Shown here piece after piece: positions 1 to 11,821 of a stretch of 64,000 nt of DNA (its first letter is position 1; the number at the start of each line of letters is the position of its first letter). Made by a program: the position numbers and the translations under genes. The notes beneath the pieces were generated by a model that did not search any database, was not told the DNA's origin, and saw only the letters and a list, made by a program, of their open reading frames with translations. Origin of the DNA: Dactylorhiza incarnata (Eukaryota > Streptophyta > Magnoliopsida > Asparagales > Orchidaceae); contig JAWHQI010000739.1 in the NCBI GenBank assembly GCA_033032865.1, positions 186,001 to 250,000 on the forward strand, written 5' to 3'.

Positions 1-3000
1 TACCGCTGCAACGCTCTAAATATTGACAACTAAATGAAGTGGAATGGGTAAAACTTGTACTCCAATGAATATAGTGCTACGAGCTCATTTCGGAAAGTTG
101 TTGTGTGGTCAAATCAGCCAACCAGATCAAAAGTGGTTGCGGTTTAATGTTTGAGTGTCATTTGGAGCTAAATCTCTCATGTTTCCCTACAACCAACTGT
201 AGATCAACCGCATACGAACTGGAATGGGTAAAACTTGTTGTCCAATAGATGCAGGGCTCCGATCTCATTCTTAAAAGGCGTTGTGGGCAAAAATCAGACA
301 ACCGGATCAAAAGTTATGGATGTTTGAAGTTTAGGTGCCAATTGGAGCAAACTCCCTCATTTCGACTGCAATCCACTATACGTCGACCACTAAATGAACT
401 TGATCGAGTAAATCCTATTCTCCTTAGGATGTATGGCTCTGAGCTCTTTCCGAAAAGGTGTTTTGTGCAAAATCCGGACATCCGGATCTAATGTTATAGC
501 TGTTTGCAGTTTAGGTGTCAGTTGGAGCTAAATCCCACATTACCACTTCAACTCAATGTATATCGACCACTAAATTAACTACATTGGGTAAAACTTGCTC
601 TCCATTGAATGTAGGGCTCAGAGCTCATTTCGAAGAGGTGTTGTGGGCAAAACTCACACAACCTAATCAAAAGTTATGGCTGTTTGAAGTTTAGGTGTCA
701 TTTGGAGCTACATTTTGCATTGACAGTGCAACCCGCTCAATATAGACAACTAAATGAACTGTAATGGGTAAAACTTGTGCTTCAATGAATGTAGGGCTCC
801 GATATCATTCCTAAATTGTGTTGTATGGGGTAAAATCAGGCAACCGGATCAAAAGTTATTGCTGTTTAAAGTTTGAGTGTCATTTAGAGCTAAATCTCTC
901 ACTTTCACTACAAACTGTATGTAAAATTCTTTTATTTTGAAATTTATGTGTCATTTGGAGCTAAATCTCGCATTACCACTAGAACCCACTGTATATCGAC
1001 CTCTAAACGACCTTGAATGGGTTAAATTCGTTCTCCATTGGATTTTGGGCTCCGATCTCATTACGAAAAGGTATTGTGGGCGAAAATCGGACAACCGGAT
1101 AAAAAGTTATGGATCTTTAAAGCTTAGGTCTCCTTTCGAGCTAAATACATTATTACAAACCCGCTGTATATTGACCACTAAACAAACTGGATGGGTAAAA
1201 TTTGCTCTCCATTGGATGCAGGGCTCCGAGCTCTTTCCAAAAAGGTGTTGTGCGCAAAAATCGGTTAACAAGATCAAAAGTTATGGCTGTTACAGTTTAT
1301 GTGTCAAGAGGAGCCCTCGTCACCATTGCAACCCCCTTTATATTGACCACTAAAATGAGCTGGAAGGGTTTATAATTGTGCTCCATTGGATGTATGCCTC
1401 CGAGCATATTCCGAAAAGGTGATGTGGGCAAAAATCAAACATACAAATCAAAAGTTATGCATGTTAGAAGTTTAGGTGTCATTTGGAGCGAAATTTCGCA
1501 TTACCGCTGCAACGCTCTAGATATTGAAAACTAAATGAACTGGAATGGGTAAAACTTGTGCTCCAATGAATGTAGTTCTACGAGCTCATTTCGAAAAGGT
1601 GTTGTGTGGTCAAATCAGGCAACCGGATCAAAAGTTGTTGCGGTTTAATGTTTGAGTGTCATTTGGAGCTAAATCTTTCAGGTTTCCCTACAACCAACTG
1701 TAGATCAACCGCATACGAACTGGAATGGGTAAAACTTGTTGTCCAATGGATGCAGGGCTCCGATCTCATTTTAAAAGGCGTTGTGGGCAAAAATCAGACA
1801 ACCGGATCAAAAGTTATGGATGTTTGAAGTTTAGGTGACAATTGGAGCAAACTCCCTCATTTCTACTGCAATCCACTATACGTCGACCACTAAATGAACT
1901 TGATCGAGTAAATCCTATTCTCCTTAGGATGTATGGCTCTGAGCTCTTTCCGAAAAGGTGTTTTGTGCAAAATCCGGACATCCGGATCTAAAGTTATAGC
2001 TGTTTGCAGTTTAGGTGTCAGTTGGAGCTAAATCCCACATTACCACTTCAACTCAATGTATATCGACTACTAAATGAACTACATTAGGTAAAACTTGCTC
2101 TCCATTGAATGTAGGGCTCAGAGCTCATTTCGAAGAGGTGTTGTGGGCAAAACTCACACAACCTGATCAAAAGTTATGGTTGTTTGAAGTTTAGGTGTCA
2201 TTTGGAGCTACATTTTACATTGACAGTGCAACCCGCTCAATATAGACAACTAAATGAATTGTAATGGGTAAAACTTGTGCTTCAATGAATGTAGGGCTCC
2301 GATATCATTCCTAAATTGTGTTGTATGGGGTAAAATTAGGCAATCAGATCAAAAGTTATTGCTGTTTAAAGTTTGAGTGTCATTTGGAGCTAAATCTCTC
2401 ACTTTCACTACAAACCACATCTAAAATTCTTTCATTTTGAAATTTATGTGTCATTTGGAGCAAAATCTCGCATTACCTCTAGAACCCACTGTATATCGAC
2501 CTCTAAACGACCTTGAATGGGTTAAATTCGTTCTCCATTGGATTTTGGGCTCCGATCTCATTACGAAAAGGTATTGTGGGCGAAAATCGGACAACCGGAT
2601 AAAAAGTTATGGATCTTTAAAGCTTAGGTCTCCTTTCGAGCTAAATACATTACTACAAACCCGCTGTATATTGACCACTAAACAAACTGGATGGGTAAAA
2701 TTTGCTCTCCAGTGGATGCAGGGCTCCGAGCTCTTTCCAAAAAGGTGTTGTGCGCAAAAATCGGTTAACCAGATCAAAAGTTATGGCTGTTACAGTTTAT
2801 GTGTCAAGAGGAGCCCTCGTCACCATTGCAACACCTTTATATTGACCACTAAAATGAGCTGGAAGGGTTTATAATTGTGCTCCATTGGATGTATGCCTCC
2901 GAGCATATTCCGAAAAGGTGATGTGGGCAAAAATTAAACATACAAATCAAAAGTTATGCATGTTAGAAGTTAGGTGTCATTTGCGCGAAATTTCGCATTA

Positions 3001-3434
3001 CCGCTGCAACGCTCAAAATATTGACAACTAAATGAACAGGAATGGGTAAAACTTGTGCTCCAATGAATGTAGTGCTACGAGCTCATTTCGGAAAGGTGTT
3101 GTGTGGTCAAATCAGGCAACCGGATCATAAGTTGTTGCGGTTTAATGTTTGAGTGTCATTTGGAGCTAAATCTCTCATGTTTCCTTACAACCAACTGTGG
3201 ATCAACCGCATACGAACTGGAATGGGTAAAACTTGTTGTCCAATGGATGCAGGGCTCCGATCTCATTCTGAAAAGGCGTTGTGTGCAAAAATCAGACAAC
3301 CGGATCAAAAGTTATGGATGTTTGAAGTTTAGGTGCCAATTGGAGCAAACTCCCTCATTTCTACTGCAATCCACTATACGTCGACCACTAAATGAACTTG
3401 ATCGAGTAAATCCTATTCTCCTTAGGATGTATGG
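1..3434. repeat. Satellite block S1: ~1.5-kb higher-order repeat of ~180-bp monomers
   Basis: Related monomers recur with a shared core (ccggatcaaaagttatgg, then tttgaagtttaggtgtcatttgg). The core falls at 313, 493, 673, 855, 1106, 1280, 1454, 1634 and 1813, giving steps of 174-182 nt plus one of 251 nt that contains an extra truncated monomer of ~70 bp. Positions 313 and 1813 are the same monomer type, so the higher-order unit is 1,500 bp: eight full monomers plus one partial. A second anchor (attttgaaatttatgtg) at 937 and 2437 gives the same period. Higher-order copies are far more alike than neighbouring monomers, as in centromeric satellites. Open frames here are by-products of monomers near 180 nt, not genes. 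Confidence 0.95.
3430..3434 (+). other. Left copy of element A target-site duplication (TATGG)
   Basis: TATGG directly precedes the TGTTTACC start of the 5' LTR and is repeated at 25308-25312 directly after the CCCAACA end of the 3' LTR. Removing the element and one copy restores the usual satellite context (ggatgtatggctctgagc). The satellite anchors at 2437 and 25813 are then 1,498 bp apart, one normal higher-order unit. Confidence 0.95.
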
Positions 3435-3933
3435 TGTTTACCCGGGAAACCGCTTCCAAGAGGATTACTCGCAGACCGAGCGGTTTGCGGGTCTAAGTCG
3501 CCCGGCTCAGATTAAACGAGATCCATCGACACCAGCTAACACAGGTCGGGCGGTCTAGCATAACTCAGACCGCCGCCAAGCACTAAAGGATAGTCCAGGT
3601 CCAAGTCCAGCAGGACAAGTCGCGGTCTCAAGCTGGAGGTCGCGCGGTTCCCAAGAGGCGCACACTCGAATCTAGGAGCTCGCTTGTTTGAGCTGCGGAC
3701 TCGAGTTCCTCGTCTTGCGGACTGTCTGACCGGCCGGCCTCTCTTTTCCTGCACTTGTAACCCGCTGTAACCACTTATTTCTAATCAAAGGAAAGCCCGT
3801 CGCAGGAGTAGCATTTGTCGCGGCGGGCGAAGTCTGGCCTTGACCGCTGCTAGCGGTCTCATTCTTCTACACAAAAAGTAACCGGCAACCCGCAGCCTCC
3901 GTTTTTCCTCGGAGGTGCGATCTCGGCCCAACA
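3435..3933 (+). repeat. 5' LTR of element A, internally deleted and lacking its TATA box
   Basis: The LTR begins TGTTTACCCGGG and ends GGCCCAACA (499 bp). It matches the 775-bp 3' LTR (24533-25307) on both sides of a gap: the 3' copy has about 275 bp between gcgcggtt and cccaagaggcgc that are absent here. The missing stretch holds two GC hairpins and the TATA box seen at 25000-25007. A short gtt microhomology at the breakpoint suggests a simple deletion. Roughly 11 substitutions or one-base indels separate the aligned parts. Confidence 0.93.
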
Positions 3934-3985
3934 GAAACACGCGACCTTCAGATCGCGGATTGTCGGTGAAATCCTTTTCGCCACG
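3934..3985 (+). other. Element A leader / presumed primer-binding region
   Basis: The 52 nt between LTR and gag ATG begin gaaacacgcgaccttcagat. This start is conserved in elements B, C and D with few changes. A normal primer site should start TGG within a few bases of the LTR, and none is present. A hairpin CGCGA(C/T)C...GATCGCG is possible, perfect in element D. The primer is unknown. Confidence 0.6.
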
Positions 3986-5627
3986 ATGTCAGACCGTCAG
4001 TTCCCCCTTGGAGACCGCTCCGATCATAGCGAGCACTCTTTATGGGAAGCCCTGGAGCAATCAAGGAGAGAAGCCGAGCGGGCTCAGAGGGCCACTGATC
4101 AGCGACTTGAAGCGATCAGTCAGACTTTAGCAATGCTAACCGAGCGACTAGTTCCGCAACAAGCAGCGGCTAATCAGGCGGTGACCCCGGTCCTTCCTCC
4201 ACCTCCTCCTTACTCGCTACCGCAAGCGGCTATTTTCCAGCTCCACCAAGAAGACCCTGCGGCTAGGAAAAACTTCTATCAGGAAGCCGCGCACAGCATG
4301 CCAGCTCGAGTCCTCGACTTCCACGGGGCGACTTCTCACGCTGCCCACCTTTCCTACCCGCGGGAGGGCGCGGCCCAGTCTCTCCTACCCGCCTGAAGTT
4401 CCTATTCATCACTCCTACCCGCCAGAAGCTGTCGTCTGGTCTTCTTTTCAGGTGGCTTGTCCGCGAATAGCCGCAGCTCCGGCGGCTTATTACCCTGCTC
4501 CTCTGTATGAAGACATGGAAGAAACTTCCCCCTTTGTGGACGAAGTCAGAGGGGAGCCTGCCCCTAATAATTTCAGGGAGCCTCGCCTGCCAGCTTTCAA
4601 TGGGGAGACTGATCCCACGGTTCATTTACAAGCTTTCGAGTCAGCCATTGCTCTCAGAACCTTAACTGATGCAACCAAGTGCAAGCTTCTTGTAACCTCC
4701 TTTGAAGGACAAGCGAGGGAATGGTTTTACGGTTTGCACCCCAGGTCGATCCGTTGTTTCGCGGAGCTGCGAAGAGAATTCCTGCTGAGATTCTCCACCT
4801 CAAGGAAGAGAAAGAGTGGCCCGGCGGCCCTTTTCGATATAAAACAACGGGAAGGCGAGACATGGGCTCGTTTTGTGGATCGATTCCAGAAAGAGATCAT
4901 GGAAGTCCAAAATGTGGACCCGGAGCTGTATAGGGTTGCCCTCATCCATGGCCTAAGAGAGGGCCCCCTAAAGTTCGAAGCAAATATAAGGGAGCCTAAA
5001 ACTTATCAGGAAATGATAAGTTTGGCAAATATGTTTATCAGAGGAGAGAAGAGCAATCCAGACTACGTCGCGTAGCTGGTAAGCGACAAGGAGCCATCAA
5101 ATCTGTCCTTCCATCATCCACCATCGAATCAGTCCCACTTTGAACTCCGTTCCCAAAGGGGAAGGAACTACAAAAATAAGCAACCATTTATGGGCCATCA
5201 GCGGTTTCAAGATCAGAAACCACCGTTGGCCGTCTCCCCCGCTCCATCTGCTCCCTTTCCGCAAATCATGCCGGTATATTTGCAACAGTATGCCGCGCAG
5301 TCACCTCCAGTCATTCCATCAACTCATACGATGATTCGCAAGAGTCATTCACTCCCCTAAACGTCACCATGGACGAAGTAGTCCAGATTCTGTAAAAGAG
5401 GCCAGATTTCAAAAGGCCTGCTCCTCTGAAGTCGGATATTCGCAATTCGAAATCTGAACCTTTATTGTGAATATCATAAAGAGGGGGGACATCTAACTGA
5501 AGACTGTCGAGCTCTTCGTCTGCTTATAGAAAGACTCCTGGGAGAAGGAAAGCTCCGGGGTCTAGTTCGGAAAGATAAAACTGCTGAGCCAACTACCGAG
5601 AAGAAAAAGGAGAAGGAAACAGTAGAA
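3986..5627 (+). pseudogene. gag: gag pseudogene of element A
   Basis: The ATG at 3986 (MSDRQFP...) matches the starts in elements C and D. The frame breaks at about 4376, where an extra A (gcccagtctc against gcccgtctc in D) shifts it, next to a ~30-bp duplication absent from D. It resumes from about 4452 with the capsid-like core (WFYGLHPRSIR) and ends at a TAG at 5073-5075 where C has lysine. Further damage includes a TAA at about 5392 and a frameshift near 5450. Just after that, a zinc-knuckle-like motif C-x2-H-x4-H-x4-C survives at about 5463-5505. The intact form would be the nucleocapsid/capsid precursor that packages element RNA. Confidence 0.9.
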
Positions 5628-6302
5628 GTGACCTGGGAATGCGCCGACGTAGAGGACGCCGGCTGCTATGGTGACATCCATCCTTCTACCGAATGCGTCG
5701 AAGTCAATGATGTGGGCCCCTTAGGGGACATCTATTGTATCCATGGGGGAGCTGGAGCGGAATCATCTCGCAAATCCAGCATTGCGAGAGTTCTAAAGCA
5801 GAAAGTGGCAGCCACTACAAGTTCTCCTCCCGAAAGCACTATTGTCACGTTTGGTCAGGAGGACCTTCCCCCCAATGCCAATCCTTTCGATGATGCGGTG
5901 GTTATCAAGGCCATCATCGAAAACTATACAGTCCACAAGATTCTGATTGATACCGGCAGCTCCGTCAATCTCCTTTTCCGCCCGACATTCGAGGCCCTGA
6001 AGACCGGAAAGCATTTACTTTCCACCGATGGGCCCCTCTACGGTTTTTCTGGGGAAAAAAAAGAAGTAGAGGGTTCAGTGAAGCTCCTGGTCTCTCTTGG
6101 AGGGGTGATAAAGTTGATCAATTTCGTGGTAGTAGATGCCCCAAGCAACTACTGTGCTATCTTCGGGAGGCCGATTCTCAATGTGTATATAGCAATAATG
6201 TCCACTTTTCACCTTGCCCTCAAGTTCGCTGCTGAAGGAAAATAGTATCGGGTCAGAAGCAACCCAAAGGTAGCTCGGGAGTGCTACGTCCGAACTGTCA
6301 AT
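5628..6302 (+). pseudogene. Aspartic protease region of element A (degenerate)
   Basis: An open stretch at 5628-6245 includes the retroviral-type protease motif IDTGSS near 5946, preceded by DDAVVIKAIIENYTVHKI and followed by IFGRP. In an active element this dimeric aspartic protease cuts the polyprotein. The frame stops at a TAG at 6243-6245, where element C has a glutamine codon (CAG). It then continues open toward reverse transcriptase, so this is a single nonsense change. Confidence 0.88.
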
Positions 6303-7880
6303 ATGGTCACCGACGCTCCACTTCCCAAGATCATGGATGAGGTTTTGGAGGTTGCTGAGTCTCCAGAGGCCGCCGAGGAAGGAAAGGATCGAGAAGGGGC
6401 CCACTTGGAACCTGCCCAAGCGACCCAAGAAGTTCCTATTGCTGAGGGGGCAGAAAAGAAGCTGGTCATCAACGCTGAGTTGTTAGAAGAGGAGAAAGTG
6501 GAGCTAATCTCCTGTCTGTTGGGGAATCTGGATATCTTCGCTTGGTCAGCGGAGGATATGCCAGGAGTGGATCCAGACGTGGCTTGTCATCATCTAAACG
6601 TATCTCCTGAGTTCAAGCCCGTCCAGCAAAAGAAGAGAGAAGTGGCGACCAAGCTGGCGTTGCCCATCAGAGAGGAGGTCTCCAAACTCCTAAAAGCGGG
6701 TTTCATTTCTGAGATTCAATATCCCACGTGGATGTCGAATGTTGTAATATTTAAGAAATCTTGTGGGAAGTGGCGCATGTGTGTGGACTTCACCAAACTT
6801 AATAAAGCGTGCCCAAAAGATTGTTAGCCTTTGCCTCGGATAGATGTCTTAGTTGATTCCGCGGTTGGGTATGGTTTTATGAGTTTCCTCGATGCCTTCT
6901 CCGGGTACCATCAAATTAAAATGCACAAACCTGACATCCCGCATACCTCATTTATCACAAACGATGGGTGTTACTGCTATCTCGTAATGCCCTTTGGTCT
7001 TAAAAACGCAGGTGCAACGTACCTAAAGAATGATGGATACCGTCTTTAAACATCAAAAGGGCAGGAATCTCGAAGTTTACGTTGATGATCTTCTTCTCAA
7101 AAGTAAAACATTCTCATTGCATTTGAAAGACCTCGTAGAGACGTTCGCTACTCTACGGAGGTTCAAGTTAAAATTAAACCCATTGAAATGTGTGTTCGAG
7201 GCAAGCAAAGGGAAATTTCTTGGGCATCTCTTAACTCCTGATGGCCTTGCACCAAATCCAGATAAGGTGAAGGCCATCCTTGATATGACCCCTCCTCGAA
7301 ATACTAAAGAAGTTCAACAACTCGGGGGGAGATTGGCAGGATTGAGCAGGTTTATCTCCAAATCCGGAGATAAAAGTGCCCCGTTCTTTAAAACATTGCG
7401 AGGGGGATCAAAGTTCGAATGGAGCGAGGAGTGTAACAAGGCTTTCGAGCAGCTGAAGGGACAGTTAACTTCGACTCCACTACTCCAAAATCCCCGTGAG
7501 GGAGAAAAGCTGTTCTTATATCTGGAAGTCAGACCAGAAGCGGTGAGTTCCGTCCTCGTTCGGGAAGAAAAGAGGAGGCAGTTTCCAATATACTATGTCA
7601 GCCACATCCTTAAGGATGCAGAACCAGATATTCGATCCTGGAGAAACTGGCCTTGGCTTTGGTTATGTCTGCGCGAAGGCTTCGCCCTTATTTTCAGGCT
7701 CATTCCGTCCAAGTTATTACAGATCACCCTATAAAAAATATTCTTGAAAAGCCAGATCATTCAGGGAGGTTGGCAAAATGGGCTATTGAACTAAGTGAAT
7801 TTGAGATATCGTACATCCCCCGAACAGCAATCAAAGCGCAAATCTTAGGCAGACTTCCTGGTAGATACAACAGAGCTTAG
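6303..7880 (+). pseudogene. Reverse transcriptase and first RNase H of element A (broken)
   Basis: RT motifs appear in order: RMCVDFTKLNKACPKDC near 6773, PRIDVLVD near 6835, MPFGLKNAGATY near 6987, and the catalytic YVDD at 7078-7089. A TAG near 6825 replaces the tyrosine of the usual CYPLPRID. A frameshift near 7026 disturbs the QRMMD segment, another near 7630 lies in the RNase H-like region, and one near 7850 follows. The segment after RT (SSVLVREEK...YYVSHIL) is the original, usually degenerate, RNase H or connection domain of Tat elements. Confidence 0.9.
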
Positions 7881-9623
7881 TCCAGAACAGGTGGTACGAT
7901 CTCCTCTGGCTTGGATCATTTATGTGGATGGGGCTTCTGGCAGAAACTCCGTGGGAGCCGGAGTAGTGTTGATCAGCCCAAATGGCATTAGGCTGTAGCA
8001 AGCTATCAAGTTCTTCTTTCCAGTTACAAATAACCAGGCAGAATACGAAGCACTTCTAGCTGGGCTAAGGCTTGCGAAGGAGTTGGGCATAGAATATGTA
8101 CATGTTAGAACCGATTCACTGGTGATGGCAACCCGAGTCTTGGGAAATTATGAGACAAGGGAGCCAATTCTGCGAAAATATCTGCTATTAGCCAAAAAGG
8201 AAATCGGAAGATTCAAGTCATTTATTATCGAGCACATCCCGAGAACGCAAAATGAGGAGGCAGATGAATTGTCGAAGTTCGGTCTTCCATCAGGGGGAGT
8301 GACCTTTGAACTCTTTCATCCGGCAATAGATGAGGCAGAACTCATGCAAATTGATCATAATCCCTCATGGAAGGATCCTTACGAGTTATTCCTATCAAAG
8401 GGGGAGTTCCACCATTCCATCAAAGATCGGAGAAGATTCAAATGGAAGGACGGCATATTATTATCTAATAGCAGGAGTTCTCTGCAGAAAAACTTTGATT
8501 TCCCCCTCAGCACGATGTGTTTCAGAAGAAGAGATCCCTATCGTACTTCAGGAAGTTCATTCTGGGGAATGTGGTAGCCATTCAGGGGCAAAAACCTTAG
8601 AAAAAAGGATCCTGCGGCAAGAATATTTTTGGCCGACTATGAGAAAGGATGCTGAAGCATTTGCCAAGCGGTGTGTGCAGTGCCAAAAGTTCTCTCCTCT
8701 TCAGCATCTTCCCGCTCAGTCGCTTAGGTCAATAACTGCACCCTGGCCCTTCGCAGTTTGGGGGATGGATCTCATCGGACCCTTTCCAATGGCTAGCGGT
8801 CAGTGCCGCTTTATCATAGTAATGATTGACTACTTCAGTAAGTGGATCGAGGCTAAGGCACTGGCAAGAACTACTACCCAAATCATCAGAAACTTCATCT
8901 GGGGAGAAATAGTCTGCCGACACGGAATTCCGCTGGCAATTGTCACTGATAATGGTCCACAATTCAATAATCCCGAGATGATAAAATTTTGCGATCAGGT
9001 TGGAATTGACCTGCGGTTTTCCTCAGTACATCATCCAAGGACCAATGGTCAGGTAGAAGCAGGCAACAGGCGAATACAGCAGCTCCTGATGAAAAGAGTT
9101 TGGAATCAGAAAGGAAACTGGGCAGATCAACTTCCCTCCATCCTTTGGACTCTTCGTACTACTCCATCTTCAGCTACAGGGGAGACACCATTCAAACTGT
9201 CTCATGGCTCGGAGGATGTTGTTCCTGTGGAGTTTGAGGTGGTCACTCCAAGAGTTGTGTACGGAAAAGAAGGAGGAAAAGCGTGGGTAGAATACAATGA
9301 CGAGGCCGTCAAGTATAGTTTGGATCTAATCGAAGAACTTCAGGATGAGGCAACAATAAGGCAAGAAGAAGTTAAAAGGAGGATGGCAAAGTACTTTGAC
9401 AAAAATGTTAGGGTAAAGCATTTTGCTGTTCGGCGACGTCGTATTAAAAAAGGTTGATGCAGCAGCCCGAACAGGTAATGTCGGGAAGCTAAATCCTAAT
9501 TGGGCTGGACCTTTCATCGTCAAGGAGGCACTAAAAAGTGGGGCTTATCGCCTCCAAACAAGTGAAGGGGAAGACATCCCGCGCACCTGGAGTGGCGACG
9601 ATCTCAAACGGTTCTATCCTTAA
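7881..9623 (+). pseudogene. Second RNase H and integrase of element A (broken)
   Basis: A second RNase H begins near 7920 with YVDGASGRNSVGAG, the extra domain typical of Tat elements; a TAG near 7997 interrupts it. Integrase follows: the zinc-binding H-H-C-C region (8555-8695, ending CVQCQKF), then the catalytic core with GMDLIGPFP (about 8764), TDNGPQF (about 8946) and the glutamate in NGQVEAGN (about 9047). Frames switch near 8460 and again near 9425. The C-terminal end PNWAGPF...DDLKRFYP stops at 9621-9623. Confidence 0.9.
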
Positions 9624-9978
9624 AATGTCTTCTTTACTTTTCTGCAGTTTTTGAGATATTTTAATAAGAAGCTCCATACTGACACTTCTCCATGTCTGAT
9701 GTTTCCTTTCTGCATTTTCTAATATATCAAACTCACTGAACCACGGAGACATCGCCAAGTTCTGCTCGAACCCCCTCGGATTGTAGTCATTAGCGTAAAA
9801 CCATGAAGATCATGTGTAGCGGGGAGTTTTCGCACACGTGTAGTGGTAGCTTGCCAATTCCCGTGCGGTGGTCTTCAGAACCTCGGATCCCGGCTGATAT
9901 CCGACACACCCCTGCATCAAGGGAGGTCTAGGTGAATGTTGGCTCTATCATGCCCCGAGGGGGATATAATTACAGCTT
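9624..9978 (+). other. Post-pol spacer with a conserved block (element A)
   Basis: No coding signal. About 9820-9935 is conserved, in sense orientation, in elements B (about 18770-18890) and C (about 44520-44640), including gcacacgtgtagtggtagct and ccctgcatcaagggaggtct. The distance from the pol stop to the first hairpin is about 356 nt here, 359 in C and about 360 in B, so the spacing is conserved. Confidence 0.75.
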
Positions 9979-10378
9979 TGATGATCCTTCTGAGGAAAGC
10001 AATGTCGGTACAGCCCCCGCGGCATAACCACACCTGCCCAACTGATCATCTTAGTCTGTGACAATCGAATACTCCAAGGTACTCTCGAGCGATGCCTAAG
10101 CGGGACCCACAACTGAGTTGATCTCTCTGAGGAAAGCAATGTTCGCCGCCTAGGCCCACCTGCCCAATTGATCAACTCGGCTTGTAGCCCTAGGCAAGAG
10201 AGCAGTCGAGTCGCTTACAGCCCTTATGACCACTTGAGGAAAGCAATGTTCGCCGCCTAGGCCCACCTGCCCACTTGGTCATCTGGGTCTGTACTTGTTT
10301 CTCTTTGTTTCTACAGCTCTTATGACCAGTTGAGGAAAGCAATGTTCGCCGCCTAGGCCCACCTGCCCACTTGGTCAT
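9979..10378 (+). repeat. Array of four large-loop hairpins with covarying stems (element A)
   Basis: Four hairpins share a loop (gaggaaagcaatgttcgccgcc...acctgccca). Stems: TGATGATC/GATCATC at 9979-10050 (loop partly diverged); CTGAGTTGATC/GATCAACTCGG at 10113-10180; ATGACCA/TGGTCAT at 10226-10282; ATGACCA/TGGTCAT at 10322-10378. The arms differ between hairpins but stay complementary. Outer bases can also pair (TACAG-CT against AG-CTGTA). The same three stem types occur in the same order in elements B and C. Confidence 0.8.
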
Positions 10379-10479
10379 CTGAGTCTGTAATCATCTTTAT
10401 TGCATTACCAGGGATTATCTCGTCCCATATGGTCATTATAGACTATTTGGAGGAAAAAGCAGGATTTTTATGTACAGCA

Positions 10480-10870
10480 TAAACCGGACGACTTAATACT
10501 CAAACCGGGCGGTTTGAAACAAGCAGGTACCAGGGCTTTCAGACGGTCTGATTATTAAACCTGGCGGTCTGATTATTAAACCTGGCGGTCTGATTATTAA
10601 ACCTGGCGGTCTGGTTATTAAACCTGGCGGTCTGGTTATTGAACCTGGAGGTCTGGTTATTAAACCTGGCGGTCTGGTTATTAAACCAGGCGGTGTAAAA
10701 TCAGCAGGTTCCAAAGATGTCATACGGTTCGGTTTTTAGACCGGGCGGTTTGAAATAAGCAGGTACCAGGGCTTTCAGGCGGTCTGGTTATTAAACCAGG
10801 CGATCTAAAATCAGCAGGTTCCAAAGACGTCTTCCGGTTCGGTTTTTAGACCGGACGGTTTGAAGCGAAC
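10480..10870. repeat. 21-bp minisatellite and related cggtct/ggttt repeats
   Basis: From about 10540 to 10700 there are about eight copies of a 21-bp unit (gattattaaacctggcggtct), flanked by longer repeats such as accgggcggtttgaaa...aagcaggtaccagggctttc. The minus-strand frame PPGLITR is a by-product of a 21-bp period. No gene. Confidence 0.85.
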
Positions 10871-11821
10871 AGGGTATCATTAAGGTATAAGGTAAATATC
10901 AGGGAAGCAAGCATAATCATGACCGGCCGATCTTATTATCCGGATTATGAATTTATCATCCTTATGGGTTTCCATTCAATCCAATCGGATAATCACAGGA
11001 TCTTTTCAATCAGGCGGTTATGATTCTCGTTGCAAGTATTAAACCTGCTAAATGCACGAATTCTATATACAGCTCGTACGGCTTGTCAGGTTATGATTCT
11101 CGTTGCAAGTATTAAACCTGCTAATCGCACGAATTCTATATACAGCTCGAACGGCTTGTCAGCCAATGTTATATATGACAGTCATATAAATTGATCGGAT
11201 TAAATGTTAATCGCACGGTCTATCAATTGATCTTCTTGGGACTGGATATTCTGTTTACGGTCGCACGGCTTGATTATTTCAAATTCCGGATCGGTTATCT
11301 GATTGCATTCACGGAAGTGGGATTTACAGCGATGTTAGCTGCAAGTCGCCTGAGTTAAAACACTGACCGCTCGGTCTGATAATTGTTCTCATGAATTGTC
11401 CTTTATCCTGGAAAGCAAGTATGCCGGGTCTAGTAGTAACCGCACGGCTCAATTGTGTTCGGTCTCCGGGATGTCGTAATACATTGGTAATAAGTTAACG
11501 CTTTCTCAGAATAAATCGGACAAATTCGATTCGGATTAAAAGAAGCAAGCTATGCGAGTGGGTTTTTAGATACTTTACCGGAATCTTATGAAGATCGTTA
11601 TCCTAACCGGATAAGTTGACATTAAGTCGCACGACTTGGTTAGATTCAACACAGAAAGAGATCGCAAACAATCGCAAGTAAGTCGCAGAAGGTAGACGGA
11701 TAGACAGGTAAAAGCTTTTCATTTCATTATCAAAACATTGTTTACATTATGTTTTAAGTCGTCCGGCTAACAACATCAAGCCGACGGCTATTCAAAAATT
11801 AAAATAAAAAGCAAAATACAG
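10871..11821. other. AT-richer non-coding 3' region of element A
   Basis: No credible ORF. A 73-bp tandem duplication lies at about 11016-11161 (ggttatgattctcgttgcaa repeated). Short motifs of the type gcacgg, accgggcgg and ccgcncgg recur every ~60-90 bp, as in the matching part of element C. The region separates the hairpin array from the 3' end of the antisense gene aORF2. Confidence 0.7.

Noticed and set aside
937..1353. Repeated 60-150-codon open frames in the satellite (also at 2437, 25813, 27314, 31636, 52386 and others)
   Set aside because: They exist because several monomers are 180 nt and the higher-order unit is 1500 nt, both multiples of 3. Starts are mostly not ATG, frames change freely between copies, and there is no domain.
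1..3434. CENP-B-box-like motif in the satellite
   Set aside because: I found no convincing match to the 17-bp box in the monomers I read.
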